Positions 16,039-24,428 of a stretch of 64,000 nt of DNA are shown here, piece after piece. The notes below the pieces were generated by a model that saw only the letters and a program-made list of their open reading frames with translations, was not told where the DNA came from and did not search any database. Source of the stretch: Acidobacteriota bacterium (lineage in GTDB: Bacteria; Acidobacteriota; Vicinamibacteria; Vicinamibacterales; SCN-69-37). The position numbers were made by a program, and so were the translations under genes. Position 1 is the stretch's first letter. Each line of letters opens with the position of its first letter. The stretch covers positions 1,870,999-1,934,998 of the forward strand of contig JADJUS010000004.1 of NCBI GenBank assembly GCA_016716905.1, in the 5' to 3' direction.

Positions 16039-17031
16039 TCAGAGTCCTGAGTTCCCCCCAACCATTCCGCCTGCCACTGCCTTGATCTGCAGCCGTCCTG
16101 GCGGTCGAACTGTGGCCCCGCCCGGCCCCACAAACTCCACATCGTCGATTCGAATGGTCACCGGGTATTCGACGAAGTCCTTCGCCTGCGGGTCGGCCCA
16201 TACAGTCAGGATGCCGCGGCGAGGTATCCACGTCGTCGGCTGTTCCGAGGTCCAATAGGACACATCGCTACACAGCCAATCATGCCTATCGGTCTGATAC
16301 ATGTGTATCTGAACTCTGCCGCTCGCTAAACGGTCGGCCAAGTTCACCACGAGAGGGCGCCTCTCGGTTGGCAGCTTTTTGCGATTGAGTTCAAGCCGGA
16401 CCCACAGCATTTCCGTGTTGGTCTTGTTGGCGGCGTAGACGTCGATATCAAAGCACCCTGAGGTACTCGCGTACTCGAACGTTGGCCGGGTCTTCGTGCT
16501 GACCCGCCATGTGTTCCTTGTATCGTGCGGAGGCCCCTTGGGCCACAGCGTGCCTTCGGCAGACCATTTGAAGTCCGCGCGTGATCTGGCCTGCGTAATG
16601 GACGCATAGGAACCGGTTGGGCACGGACGCGGCGGCCTTACGCTCGACGGCGCAAACAACTCCGGAGCCCTGTAGAGCCTCGAGATGTCTTCGAGTACCC
16701 CGGTCAAGGGCCGGTCGTAAGTCCGACCGCCGTGCGTCACCTCCTGAATCCATAGTGGAGCGACCACACCGACACGCCCATTCAGCTCTGCCACACAGCC
16801 GACTGAAACCGTCGAGATATCCACGCCCGTTCGATTCACCAGAACCGCTCGTGGTCCAATGTGGGACACCGCGAATGGGGAGTCTGGCAGGTCCAACCAA
16901 GCGGCCGGGGCCTCAAGCGGCGGCTCGCTGGAGATCTGCGGTCTGCGGTCCAGCGTTCCACATCCCCAGGTTGTGACCGCCGCAATTGCCAACCCGATCG
17001 CAACAGCGGGAACGCGCATCACGCGGTCCAA
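16039..17031 (-). CDS. Hypothetical lipoprotein of 330 residues
   Basis: The N-terminus is a lipoprotein signal with a cysteine after TTWG, so the mature protein is probably anchored in a membrane. The remainder is beta-rich with several aromatic residues and Cys (VSVGCVAELNG, GCFDIDVYAANKTN). I recognise no family. It is the last gene of a tightly packed leftward operon and starts 3 bp after the DUF885 gene. The Pro-rich C-terminus (PGRLQIKAVAGG) ends next to a GGGTCC-type repeat region. Confidence 0.65.
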   Translation of the reverse strand: MDRVMRVPAVAIGLAIAAVTTWGCGTLDRRPQISSEPPLEAPAAWLDLPDSPFAVSHIGPRAVLVNRTGVDISTVSVGCVAELNGRVGVVAPLWIQEVTHGGRTYDRPLTGVLEDISRLYRAPELFAPSSVRPPRPCPTGSYASITQARSRADFKWSAEGTLWPKGPPHDTRNTWRVSTKTRPTFEYASTSGCFDIDVYAANKTNTEMLWVRLELNRKKLPTERRPLVVNLADRLASGRVQIHMYQTDRHDWLCSDVSYWTSEQPTTWIPRRGILTVWADPQAKDFVEYPVTIRIDDVEFVGPGGATVRPPGRLQIKAVAGGMVGGNSGL

Positions 17032-17034
17032 AGG

Positions 17035-18330
17035 TCACCCCGTCACGAGCGAGTGCATCAGCGCTTCGCGCACCAACGCGGGAGGCATGCTGCCAATCCG
17101 CAGCAACCGGTCGTGGAAATCCTTGAGCGTGAATGCTGAACCGAGGCGCTGCTTGAACTCCTCGCGCATCTTCAGTATTTCGGACATGCCCATGAAATAG
17201 CCGATGAAATAACCAGGCCGGGCCAGCGCCGAGTCCACCTCTGACTCGGCAGCCCAGCGAAGGAATCCGACGCGGTCGGTCATCAGCGTGATGGCCTGGT
17301 CGCGGGTCATCCGGCCGGTCTGCATCCCGACGTCGTAAATCACTCGGGCGTTCCGCCACAGCCGAAGCTGGAGCTGGCGCACGTGCAGACGCTCATTGGG
17401 CAGGAAGCCGGTCTCCTGAAACACTTGCTCGTTGTAGAGGCCCCAGCCTTCCGAAAACATCGACGTGCTCTGACGCTGACGCAGGCGCCTCGGATTCTGC
17501 ATCTGGTAGAGGATCTGCACATGATGCCCGCCATAGGTCTCGTGCGGCGCGGTGACGTAGATCACCCCCCAGTCGTGCTCGGTCAGGTAGTCGCGCTGAC
17601 GTACCGCGTCCCAGGTGGGGTCGAACGGGTTGATGTGCCATTCACCACGCAAGGTTCCGTCCTCAGCAGGTGGCCGCGCAGTGGCCCCGGAAAAGCTACC
17701 GTAATAGGGGTTGTTTCCGGCCGTTGGCACGCGCCGGACCACCGTGCAGGTCTCGCGCACCGGCAACGTCATCAGCTCTTTGGCCAGAAGATGCGCGCGG
17801 GCCTTGTCCACAATCTCCTGGTGGGCCTCAATCATCCGCATCGGCTCTGGATGGTCCTGCTTCACCTCGTCGGCGATCTGCCGCCAGCTCTTCTTCGGGT
17901 CGATTGTGCGAGCCAGCGCCTCGAGCTCCCGCACGGTGGCGTCAAACTGCGACTGCGCATATGTCCACAGACCAGCGGCGTCGTACGGCAGCAAGTGCTG
18001 CTCGCGAAGCATGCGCGAGTAGGCCGCCTCCCCCATCGGCTTGCCAGCCGGCGCCGCCACCAGCCGGCCAATGAGAATGGTCTCCGCGAATCGCCGATCG
18101 ATCTGCTCGTCGAACGACAGCTCTTTGGGATCGATCGCGCGCAAGCGCGCCAGTACGTCGGTCGGATTCGGCGCCGGGGCTGCAGTCGTGGCGCCGCCCC
18201 GCCCTCCACGGGCCAGCACGGCGTCGATCACCGCCTCGAGCCCGGGATGCCCCGAGGCCGGTTGGTGTTCGGCGGTCGGTCCCACTGAAACCAGGGTGAG
18301 CAGAAGTACGGCGCCCGCACGCGTGGCCAT
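17035..18330 (-). CDS. DUF885 family protein, probable secreted metallopeptidase-like enzyme
   Basis: The 431-residue product has a short signal-like N-terminus and an all-helical body. The family signature is seen as PHETYGGHH (263-270 for the HETYGGHH part), which is an HExxxGHH motif. The downstream SEGWGLYNEQV (294-299 for EGWGLY) supplies the other conserved Glu. DUF885 proteins are related to M32-type zinc peptidases and carry these metal-binding residues. Substrates are mostly unknown. The gene is third in the M20/DUF1801/DUF885/lipoprotein operon. Confidence 0.8.
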   Translation of the reverse strand: MATRAGAVLLLTLVSVGPTAEHQPASGHPGLEAVIDAVLARGGRGGATTAAPAPNPTDVLARLRAIDPKELSFDEQIDRRFAETILIGRLVAAPAGKPMGEAAYSRMLREQHLLPYDAAGLWTYAQSQFDATVRELEALARTIDPKKSWRQIADEVKQDHPEPMRMIEAHQEIVDKARAHLLAKELMTLPVRETCTVVRRVPTAGNNPYYGSFSGATARPPAEDGTLRGEWHINPFDPTWDAVRQRDYLTEHDWGVIYVTAPHETYGGHHVQILYQMQNPRRLRQRQSTSMFSEGWGLYNEQVFQETGFLPNERLHVRQLQLRLWRNARVIYDVGMQTGRMTRDQAITLMTDRVGFLRWAAESEVDSALARPGYFIGYFMGMSEILKMREEFKQRLGSAFTLKDFHDRLLRIGSMPPALVREALMHSLVTG

Positions 18331-18334
18331 AAGT

Positions 18335-18778
18335 TCACGCCTTCCGTGCGGCGGCTTTTCGGGCCTGGATGACCTTCTTCAGCTCGACCAGCGACTGCTT
18401 GATGAGCTTCTTCAGCGTCGGCACGTGGATGTCGGAAAGGCGCTTGAAATACAGGCACGACTTGCCGGTCGAATACGTGCCAAGCGTGGACATCAGGTCC
18501 TTGTGCCCTTCGAAGCCGGGCATGATGTAGACGGTGATCGCCTGTTTGCGCGGCGAAAAGGCCGTCGTCGGCCAGTCGCCTTCCTGGCCGCTGGCATAGA
18601 CGTAGTGATAGCTGCCGAAGCCGACGATTGCGGTGCCCCACATCTTCGGCTTCTCTTTGGTGACCGACTCCATCAGCGCGGCAATGGCGTAACAATCCTC
18701 ACGGACCTGGGGATTTTCGATGCGATCGAGAAACGCCTTCACTGACGCCCGCGTCTCCTTTGTCTTGAGTTCAGCCAT
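18335..18778 (-). CDS. DUF1801 domain protein
   Basis: This 147-residue soluble protein has the YdhG/DUF1801 pattern: an early MWGTAIVGFGSYHYVY, a central SPRKQAITVYIMPG and a KSCLYFKRL motif near the end of the domain. It has a Lys/Arg-rich helical tail. Members include Bacillus Fra-like iron-binding proteins, but the role here is not known. It begins on the base after the M20 gene's stop codon and lies 4 bp before DUF885, so the genes are almost certainly co-expressed. Confidence 0.8.
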   Translation of the reverse strand: MAELKTKETRASVKAFLDRIENPQVREDCYAIAALMESVTKEKPKMWGTAIVGFGSYHYVYASGQEGDWPTTAFSPRKQAITVYIMPGFEGHKDLMSTLGTYSTGKSCLYFKRLSDIHVPTLKKLIKQSLVELKKVIQARKAAARKA

Positions 18779-20089
18779 CTACTTCCTCCCCGACAGGTAG
18801 TCCACCGCCAGATGCGCGAGCGCTCGCACACCTGTGGGCAGCGCGGCTTCGTCCACCACAAACAGCGGTGAATGATTCTGCGGCGCCTTCCCCACTTGCG
18901 CCGGCGGCGTGATACCCAAAAACACGAACAGGCCAGGCGCCTGCCGCTGGAAGTACGTGAAGTCCTCAGCGCCGGTAATCAACTCCGACACCTTCACCGC
19001 ACCTGGTGCCACACGCTCCAGTGTTGGCAGCATCCGGGCAGTCAGCGCTGGCTCGTTGCTGGTGACGGGATACCCCTTGGTGATGGTCACCTGCGCGGTC
19101 GTTCCCGCGGCCTCGGCAATGTTCTCGGCGATTCGCGTGACCTTCGCATGGATGTCCGTCTGCACCGCGTCGTCAAACGTCCGAATCGTTCCCACAAGTT
19201 TCGCGCTGTCTGGAATGATGTTGTTGCGCACCCCGGCCTGGAACTGCCCCACGGTCACAATGGCGGGCAGCGCCGTAATGTCGACGCCGCGGCTGACGAT
19301 CGTCTGCAGCCCCATCACAATCTGTGACCCGACGACGATGGGATCGATGCCGCGCCAGGGCGTGGCGCCGTGAGTCTGGCGGCCGCGCACCACGATCTCG
19401 AACGTATCCGACGCGGCCATGAACGGCCCCGAGCGATACGTGAGCTGTCCAGTGGGAATGTTCGCGAACACATGCAGCCCGAAGACGGCATCCACCTTCG
19501 GGTTATTCATGACACCGGCCGCGATCATGGCCTCTGCGCCTGCGGGCGTCTCACCGGTCGGTGCGCCTTCTTCGGCGGGCTGAAAGATGAACTTCACCGT
19601 CCCTGGCAGCCGGTCCTTCACCTGAGTGAGCACCTTCGCCGCTGCCAGGAGCATCGCCACGTGTGTGTCGTGCCCGCACGCATGCATGACACCCACCTGG
19701 TTGCCTTGATACTCACCCGAGGCCTTGCTGGCAAACGGCACGTCGGTTTCCTCGCGCACGGGCAGGCCGTCCATGTCCGCTCGCAGGGCCACCACCGGCC
19801 CCGGCAGTCCACCCTTGAGCACCGCCACCACTCCGTGACGCGCGATCCCGGTCTGCGGCTCCAGCCCCATCGCGCGCAGCTGCGCGACGACGTACTTTGC
19901 GGTTTCAACCTCGCGGTTTGAGAGTTCCGGATGTTCGTGAAGGTGGCGTCGCCACTCGATCAGCTGCGGCTGTGATGCCGCCACCAGGCGATCGATGTCT
20001 GCCGATAGGGGCGACTGCTGTGCGGCGTTGATACCGCTGACCGTTGCTGCCGTAACAAAGAGAACACAGAGTGCGACTCGCTTGTGCAT
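18779..20089 (-). CDS. Secreted M20D amidohydrolase
   Basis: The 436-residue protein has a Sec signal (about 1-23) and an M20 catalytic domain. RRHLHEHPELSN opens the domain. ALRADMDGLPV and MHACGHDTHVAML (C138, H140) carry metal ligands, FQPAEEGAP holds the catalytic Glu pair (173-174), and VFGLHVFANIP follows. A dimerisation domain precedes TGAEDFTYFQ. M20D enzymes hydrolyse N-acyl or amide bonds of amino-acid conjugates such as hippurate. Here the enzyme is exported. It leads the four-gene leftward operon. Confidence 0.9.
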   Translation of the reverse strand: MHKRVALCVLFVTAATVSGINAAQQSPLSADIDRLVAASQPQLIEWRRHLHEHPELSNREVETAKYVVAQLRAMGLEPQTGIARHGVVAVLKGGLPGPVVALRADMDGLPVREETDVPFASKASGEYQGNQVGVMHACGHDTHVAMLLAAAKVLTQVKDRLPGTVKFIFQPAEEGAPTGETPAGAEAMIAAGVMNNPKVDAVFGLHVFANIPTGQLTYRSGPFMAASDTFEIVVRGRQTHGATPWRGIDPIVVGSQIVMGLQTIVSRGVDITALPAIVTVGQFQAGVRNNIIPDSAKLVGTIRTFDDAVQTDIHAKVTRIAENIAEAAGTTAQVTITKGYPVTSNEPALTARMLPTLERVAPGAVKVSELITGAEDFTYFQRQAPGLFVFLGITPPAQVGKAPQNHSPLFVVDEAALPTGVRALAHLAVDYLSGRK

Positions 20090-20142
20090 CCGGGGATTGT
20101 AGCCGCGGACCGACAGGAATAAGATGGAAATGGAGGCGCAAT

Positions 20143-20523
20143 ATGCGGCTCATCTCGATGGTTGTTCTCGCACTGGCGTGTGTGGCCACGCCGGGATGTG
20201 ATCAAGACTCGCCCACCGCTCCCAGCCCGACCATGTCCGACTTGACCGGCACCTGGACCGGCACAGGAACGTATCCCAACGCACCATTCCGGTTCGTATT
20301 GACACAAACCGGAACCACACTCCGCGGTGATTACAGCGACGGCTACGACCGGAGTCCTTCGGTGAGCGGGACCTATACGTCACCGACCTTCATCATCGAC
20401 GTTGACTTTGGCGACGGCCACCTCCACTTCGCCGGGACCGTGGTGAACGCCCGAACCGCCACGGGCAACATGTGGACGTCGGCGCTGGGCAACCGGCTCT
20501 TTCCGTTCACGATGAGCCGGTAG
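20143..20523 (+). CDS. Small hypothetical lipoprotein
   Basis: Reading from the ATG at 20143 gives 126 residues with a lipobox (ATPGC) and then a beta-rich domain (TGTWTGTGTY, TGTTLRGDYSDG, RTATGNMW). The pattern suggests a small beta-barrel or lipocalin-like domain. A GGAGG about 8 bases before the ATG supports this start. It is divergent from the M20 operon, and its stop is followed immediately by the poly-G tract. Confidence 0.65.
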   Translation: MRLISMVVLALACVATPGCDQDSPTAPSPTMSDLTGTWTGTGTYPNAPFRFVLTQTGTTLRGDYSDGYDRSPSVSGTYTSPTFIIDVDFGDGHLHFAGTVVNARTATGNMWTSALGNRLFPFTMSR

Positions 20524-20546
20524 GGTCCAGGGCGGGGGCGGGGGCC

Positions 20547-20615
20547 GGGGGGGGGGGGGGGGGGGGGGTCAGGCGGGGGGGGGGGGGGGGGGCGGGGGGG
20601 GGGGGGGGGGGGGGG
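20547..20615. repeat. Poly-G tract, probable artefact
   Basis: Three nearly uninterrupted G runs (22, 18 and 22 bases at 20547-20568, 20575-20592 and 20594-20615) are broken only by a few C, T and A. No other part of the window looks like this. It lies exactly between two genes and may mark a poorly resolved gap or base-calling failure. Real G-quadruplex DNA cannot be excluded. Confidence 0.7.
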
Positions 20616-20642
20616 ACGCCTAGGCAGCGCAGTTGCGGCTGT

Positions 20643-21128
20643 TCAGGTACACCCAGCTACGCGGCGCCACAAACGTGACAATCGCGAATCGTACTGACTG
20701 ACTGGGTCGTCGCTCGCGAATCTGTGCATGGCCCCCGCGAACATCGCCACGCCGATTATGCCGGCGGCGGTGACCGACAAGCCCACCACCATGCGGTGTG
20801 TCGATCGGCGTTCCCCAATCCAGGCCCAGCCGTTGTCAACGCCGGCTGCAACCGCCAGCATCAGGGCGACACCGGCCAGCGACACAACCACCGACGCCAG
20901 GAACCAGCGCCAGGATTGGGCCGTCCACACGCCACGCCTCATCCGAATTCCGTGTCTCGCATAGACGGTGAGTCCGGCCAGCACAATGCCGTGCTGCGCC
21001 CACCTCAGTACCGTCGCCAGCTCAGGCCACGGGACCAGGCGCGCCGCCAGCGGCAGCAGGACCACCGCGAATGACAAGGGGCCCCACCAGCGACCACGAA
21101 CGAGTGGCGGCACCAAGGTATGAGTCAT
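20643..21128 (-). CDS. Membrane protein of 161 residues, unknown function
   Basis: The ATG at 21128 gives a product with about four hydrophobic segments: WGPLSFAVVLLPLAARLV, a helix near 45-57, FLASVVVSLAGVALMLAVAA and VVGLSVTAAGIIGVAMFAGA. A longer upstream frame on this strand only mirrors ccoN and was rejected. It is divergent from the cco-act cluster and shares the intergenic region with its promoter. I recognise no family. Confidence 0.6.
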   Translation of the reverse strand: MTHTLVPPLVRGRWWGPLSFAVVLLPLAARLVPWPELATVLRWAQHGIVLAGLTVYARHGIRMRRGVWTAQSWRWFLASVVVSLAGVALMLAVAAGVDNGWAWIGERRSTHRMVVGLSVTAAGIIGVAMFAGAMHRFASDDPVSQYDSRLSRLWRRVAGCT

Positions 21129-21180
21129 CTGAGCGCAGATGGTATCAGGCCGCAGGATGGGCTTCCGGGCCCCCTGCGGC

Positions 21181-21207
21181 ATTCCCCGACCGCGGGGAAT
21201 ATTCCCC
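21181..21207. promoter_or_regulatory. Triple ATTCCCC operator-like site upstream of ccoNO
   Basis: ATTCCCC occurs at 21181-21187, inverted at 21194-21200 and direct again at 21201-21207. The last two form the 14-bp perfect palindrome GGGGAATATTCCCC. A separate 8-bp hairpin (GCCGCAGG with CCTGCGGC) lies at 21149-21180. The site is in the 297-bp divergent region before the respiratory cluster, so a regulator of the oxidase or of the divergent membrane protein may bind here. No FNR-type TTGAT-N4-ATCAA box was found. Confidence 0.5.
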
Positions 21208-21425
21208 AGCCCGAACGGGGCTGTACGGCAATTCCCTGCGAATTTACTCAACGAATCCAGTAGTCGCCCGGGTGGAATGGCGATTGCTATGCAAGGCCAT
21301 CGACGAGCGCCAGGTTGCACCTTGAGGTGTGCCGTTCTGCGGCGTCGGGACGTGTGCCTGGTCGTGCGCCTGTGGCCCCTGGAACGAGCCCGGCGCGGCG
21401 GCCCGCTCGCAGACAGGGCGAGGCA

Positions 21426-23666
21426 ATGGGCGAGACAGTCCGCTACGACGACAAAACGCCGCGACGATTTTTTCTCGCGGCCGTGGTCTGGGCCGTGGTC
21501 GGCATGCTGGTGGGCGTGCTCATCGCGGCCCTGCTCTTCATTCCCGCGCTGAACTTCGCGCCGTACCTCACCTTCGGCCGGCTGCGACCGCTCCACACCA
21601 ACGCGGTCATCTTCGCCTTCTGCGGCAACATTATCTTTGCCGGCACCTACCACTCGATGCAGCGCCTGCTGAAGACGCGCCTCTTCAGCGACGGCCTGTC
21701 CGCCTTCCACTTCTGGGGCTGGCAACTCCTCATCGTCGCCGCCGCCGTCGCGCTGGTGACGGGCAACACCCAAGGCAAGGAATACGCCGAGCTCCCCTGG
21801 ATCCTCGACATCGTTATCGCAGTGCTCTGGGTGACGTTCGCCATCAACTTCTTCGGCACCATCGCCATCCGGCGCGAACAGCATCTCTACGTCGCCATCT
21901 GGTTCTATATCGCCACGATTGTGGCGGTGGCGATCCTGCACATCGGCAACAGCATGGTGCTGCCGTATTCGTGGCTGGGCAGCTACTCAGCGTATGCGGG
22001 CGTGAAAGACGCGCTGATGCAGTGGTGGTACGGCCACAACGCGGTCGCGTTTTTCCTGACCACGCCATTTCTCGGCCTGATGTACTACTACCTGCCCAAG
22101 GCCGCCGAGCGCCCGGTCTTCAGCTACCGGCTGTCGATCATGCACTTCTGGTCGCTGGTGTTTGTCTACATCTGGGCCGGTCCGCACCACCTGCATTACT
22201 CGGCCATCCCCGAGTGGGCATCGACCCTGGGGATGTTGTTCTCGCTCGTCCTCTGGATGCCGTCGTGGGGCGGCATGGTCAACGGCTTCTTCACGCTTCG
22301 AGGCGCGTGGCACAAACTACGCGAAGACCCCATCCTCAAATTCATGGTGGTGGCCATCACCTACTACGGCATGTCGACCTTCGAAGGGCCGATGATGTCG
22401 ATCAAGTCGGTGAACGCCGTCTCCCACTTCACTGACTGGACGATCGGCCACGTGCACGCGGGCGCACTCGGCTGGAACGCGTTTCTCTCATTCGCGATTC
22501 TCTACTGGGCCATTCCCCGCCTCTGGAAGACGCAGCTGTACTCCACGCGCCTGGCCACCGCGCACTTCTGGACGTCCACCGTGGGCCTCATCACCTATCA
22601 GGTGTCCATGTGGGTGGCCGGCCTTACACAGTGGGCGATGTGGCGCGCGTTTGAACCCGACGGCCGCCTGACCTACCCCGACTTCATCGAAACGGTCGTC
22701 CGCATCATTCCGATGTACTGGGTGCGCCTGGGCGGCGGGCTCCTGTTCTTCGCCGGCCTGCTGATGATGTGCTGGAACATCTTCAAGACCATCAAGACCG
22801 CGCCGGCCGACTACGCGGTGGAACCTGAAGTCCACGCCCCACCCCGTGTGAACGACGATGCCGCGCCCGGGGCGGTGACGCCGGCCAACACGTACGACTA
22901 CGCGCTCTATCGCCTGCAACACGCCACCCGTCACGGCTTCCACCGCGTGCTCGAACGGCGCACGGTGACATTCACGGTGCTCACCGTCCTGGCCCTGTCA
23001 GTGGGATCGCTGGTTGAAGGACTTCCGATGTTCTTCAACAAGTCGAACGTCAAGGAAATCGCGAGCGTCAAGCCCTACACGCCGCTCGAAGTGGTCGGCC
23101 GTGACATCTACGTGCGTGAGGGGTGTTACAACTGCCACTCGCAACTCGTCCGCCCGTTCCGGTATGAGACCGAACGCTACGGTGAGTATTCCAAGGCCGG
23201 CGAATACATCTACGACCGGCCCTTCCAGTGGGGCTCCAAACGCACGGGCCCGGACCTGCACCGTGTCGGTGGCAAGTACCCGTCGTTGTGGCACGTGCGT
23301 CACATGGACCGGCCAGACTCCACCACACCGGGGTCGATCATGCCCCGGTATCCACACCTGCTCACCCGCACGTTTGACACGAGTTTGATCCGGCGCAAGC
23401 TCGAGGTGCTCCGCACCCTCGGCGCGCCCTACACCGACGGCGAACTCGAAAATGCCATCACGGCGATGCAGGCGCAGGCGGGGGCCATTGCCGCAGAAGT
23501 GGAATCGCAGCAGGGGCCGAAGGGTCTGGCTGACAAGGAAATCCTTGCGCTCACCGCGTACCTGCAGCGCCTGGGCACCGACATCCGCTGGAAACGTGTC
23601 GAGACACAGGCGCCGTTCTCTGCCCCATCACTCATCACACCACCACCATCGGGAGGAGGTCGCTGA
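21426..23666 (+). CDS. ccoNO: Fused cbb3-type cytochrome c oxidase subunits I and II
   Basis: The 746-residue protein joins CcoN (about 1-480, some 12 membrane segments, with haem-copper motifs such as RPLHTNAVIFAF, WWYGHNAVAFFL and HVHAGALGWN) to CcoO. CcoO (about 510-746) has a membrane anchor and one c-type haem site, GCYNCHSQL (C567, C570, H571), followed by RPFRYETERYGEYS. CcoN binds haem b and the b3-CuB centre where O2 is reduced. CcoO delivers electrons. Fusion of the two is known but uncommon. The ATG at 21426 follows a GGGCGAGG purine run. It leads a 16-kb operon-like cluster. Confidence 0.95.
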   Translation: MGETVRYDDKTPRRFFLAAVVWAVVGMLVGVLIAALLFIPALNFAPYLTFGRLRPLHTNAVIFAFCGNIIFAGTYHSMQRLLKTRLFSDGLSAFHFWGWQLLIVAAAVALVTGNTQGKEYAELPWILDIVIAVLWVTFAINFFGTIAIRREQHLYVAIWFYIATIVAVAILHIGNSMVLPYSWLGSYSAYAGVKDALMQWWYGHNAVAFFLTTPFLGLMYYYLPKAAERPVFSYRLSIMHFWSLVFVYIWAGPHHLHYSAIPEWASTLGMLFSLVLWMPSWGGMVNGFFTLRGAWHKLREDPILKFMVVAITYYGMSTFEGPMMSIKSVNAVSHFTDWTIGHVHAGALGWNAFLSFAILYWAIPRLWKTQLYSTRLATAHFWTSTVGLITYQVSMWVAGLTQWAMWRAFEPDGRLTYPDFIETVVRIIPMYWVRLGGGLLFFAGLLMMCWNIFKTIKTAPADYAVEPEVHAPPRVNDDAAPGAVTPANTYDYALYRLQHATRHGFHRVLERRTVTFTVLTVLALSVGSLVEGLPMFFNKSNVKEIASVKPYTPLEVVGRDIYVREGCYNCHSQLVRPFRYETERYGEYSKAGEYIYDRPFQWGSKRTGPDLHRVGGKYPSLWHVRHMDRPDSTTPGSIMPRYPHLLTRTFDTSLIRRKLEVLRTLGAPYTDGELENAITAMQAQAGAIAAEVESQQGPKGLADKEILALTAYLQRLGTDIRWKRVETQAPFSAPSLITPPPSGGGR

Positions 23667-23833
23667 TGCTCCAGGAACTGACAGCCGGCTCGGGCGCAAG
23701 CATGTGGGCCGTGGGTTCCATGCTGTTTTTTATCGCCGTGTACGTGGTGGTGGCGGTGCGGGCATTCCGGTCACCCGCCGCCGACCTCGACGCCCGCGCA
23801 CGGCTCCCTCTCGACGACGACGAGAAAGTGTGA
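23666..23833 (+). CDS. ccoQ: CcoQ-like small membrane protein
   Basis: A 55-residue ORF starts in a TGATG overlap with ccoNO. It has one membrane helix (SMLFFIAVYVVVAVRAF) and an acidic, cytosolic tail ending DDDEKV. Position, size and the tail match CcoQ/FixQ, a subunit that stabilises the cbb3 complex. Conservation is low in this family, so the call rests mainly on context. Confidence 0.75.
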   Translation: MLQELTAGSGASMWAVGSMLFFIAVYVVVAVRAFRSPAADLDARARLPLDDDEKV

Positions 23834-23840
23834 GACGACC

Positions 23841-24428
23841 ATGGCGAAGTACGAAGACAAAGTCCTGCACGAACTCGACGGCATCCGCGAATACGACAAT
23901 CCGATGCCGGGTTGGCTCATGGCGATCTGGTGGGGGTCCCTCATCTTCGCCGCCGGCTATCTCCTCTTTTATGCGTTGAGCTTCGGCGAAGGGTCGCTGG
24001 AGGCGGAGTACCGCGCGCAAGCCACGGCGGCGACGACCGAGATCCAGGCGTACTTTGACGCGAACCCGATCGTGCCACCATCCCCGCAGGCCCTGCTGGC
24101 CGGCGCGACCAACGCCGCGGTGGTTGGCGCGGGCGAATCGCGGTTTTCCCGATCGTGCGCGCCCTGCCACGGCGCCCAGGCCCAGGGCCTGATCGGACCG
24201 AACCTCACCGACGAACACTGGCTGCTTGGCGGGTCAGTCGAGCAGATCTTCCAGACGATTGCCAAAGGATCGCCGGCCAAGGGCATGCCGCCGTGGGGAC
24301 GCGCCCTGCGGCCCGAGGAACTGAGCGCGCTGGTTTCCTATGTGCGGAGCCTGCAGGGCACGCGACCGCCGAACGGCCGTGCGCCCGAGGGCACGCTCTT
24401 TGTGGCGGAGCCCATCAAGGGGCAATAG
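23841..24428 (+). CDS. ccoP: cbb3 oxidase subunit III, mono-haem form
   Basis: This 195-residue protein has the CcoP N-terminal region (HELDGIREYDNPMPGW then a membrane helix at about 25-45). A periplasmic cytochrome c domain has a single CAPCH site (C106, C109, H110) and a distal Met in KGMPPWG. Typical CcoP has about 300 residues and two haems, so one cytochrome domain is absent here. It passes electrons from cytochrome c or the alternative complex III to CcoO. It lies 7 bp after ccoQ. Confidence 0.9.
   Translation: MAKYEDKVLHELDGIREYDNPMPGWLMAIWWGSLIFAAGYLLFYALSFGEGSLEAEYRAQATAATTEIQAYFDANPIVPPSPQALLAGATNAAVVGAGESRFSRSCAPCHGAQAQGLIGPNLTDEHWLLGGSVEQIFQTIAKGSPAKGMPPWGRALRPEELSALVSYVRSLQGTRPPNGRAPEGTLFVAEPIKGQ

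Noticed and set aside
20547..20615. Functional G-quadruplex regulator
   Set aside because: The near-pure G runs look like a read or assembly artefact and nothing ties them to a promoter.
21129..21425. FNR-type box in front of ccoNO
   Set aside because: No TTGAT-N4-ATCAA sequence was found in the region; only ATTCCCC symmetry is present.
20643..21941. 432-residue version of the membrane protein before ccoNO
   Set aside because: All residues before the ATG at 21128 are antisense to ccoN and its promoter region.
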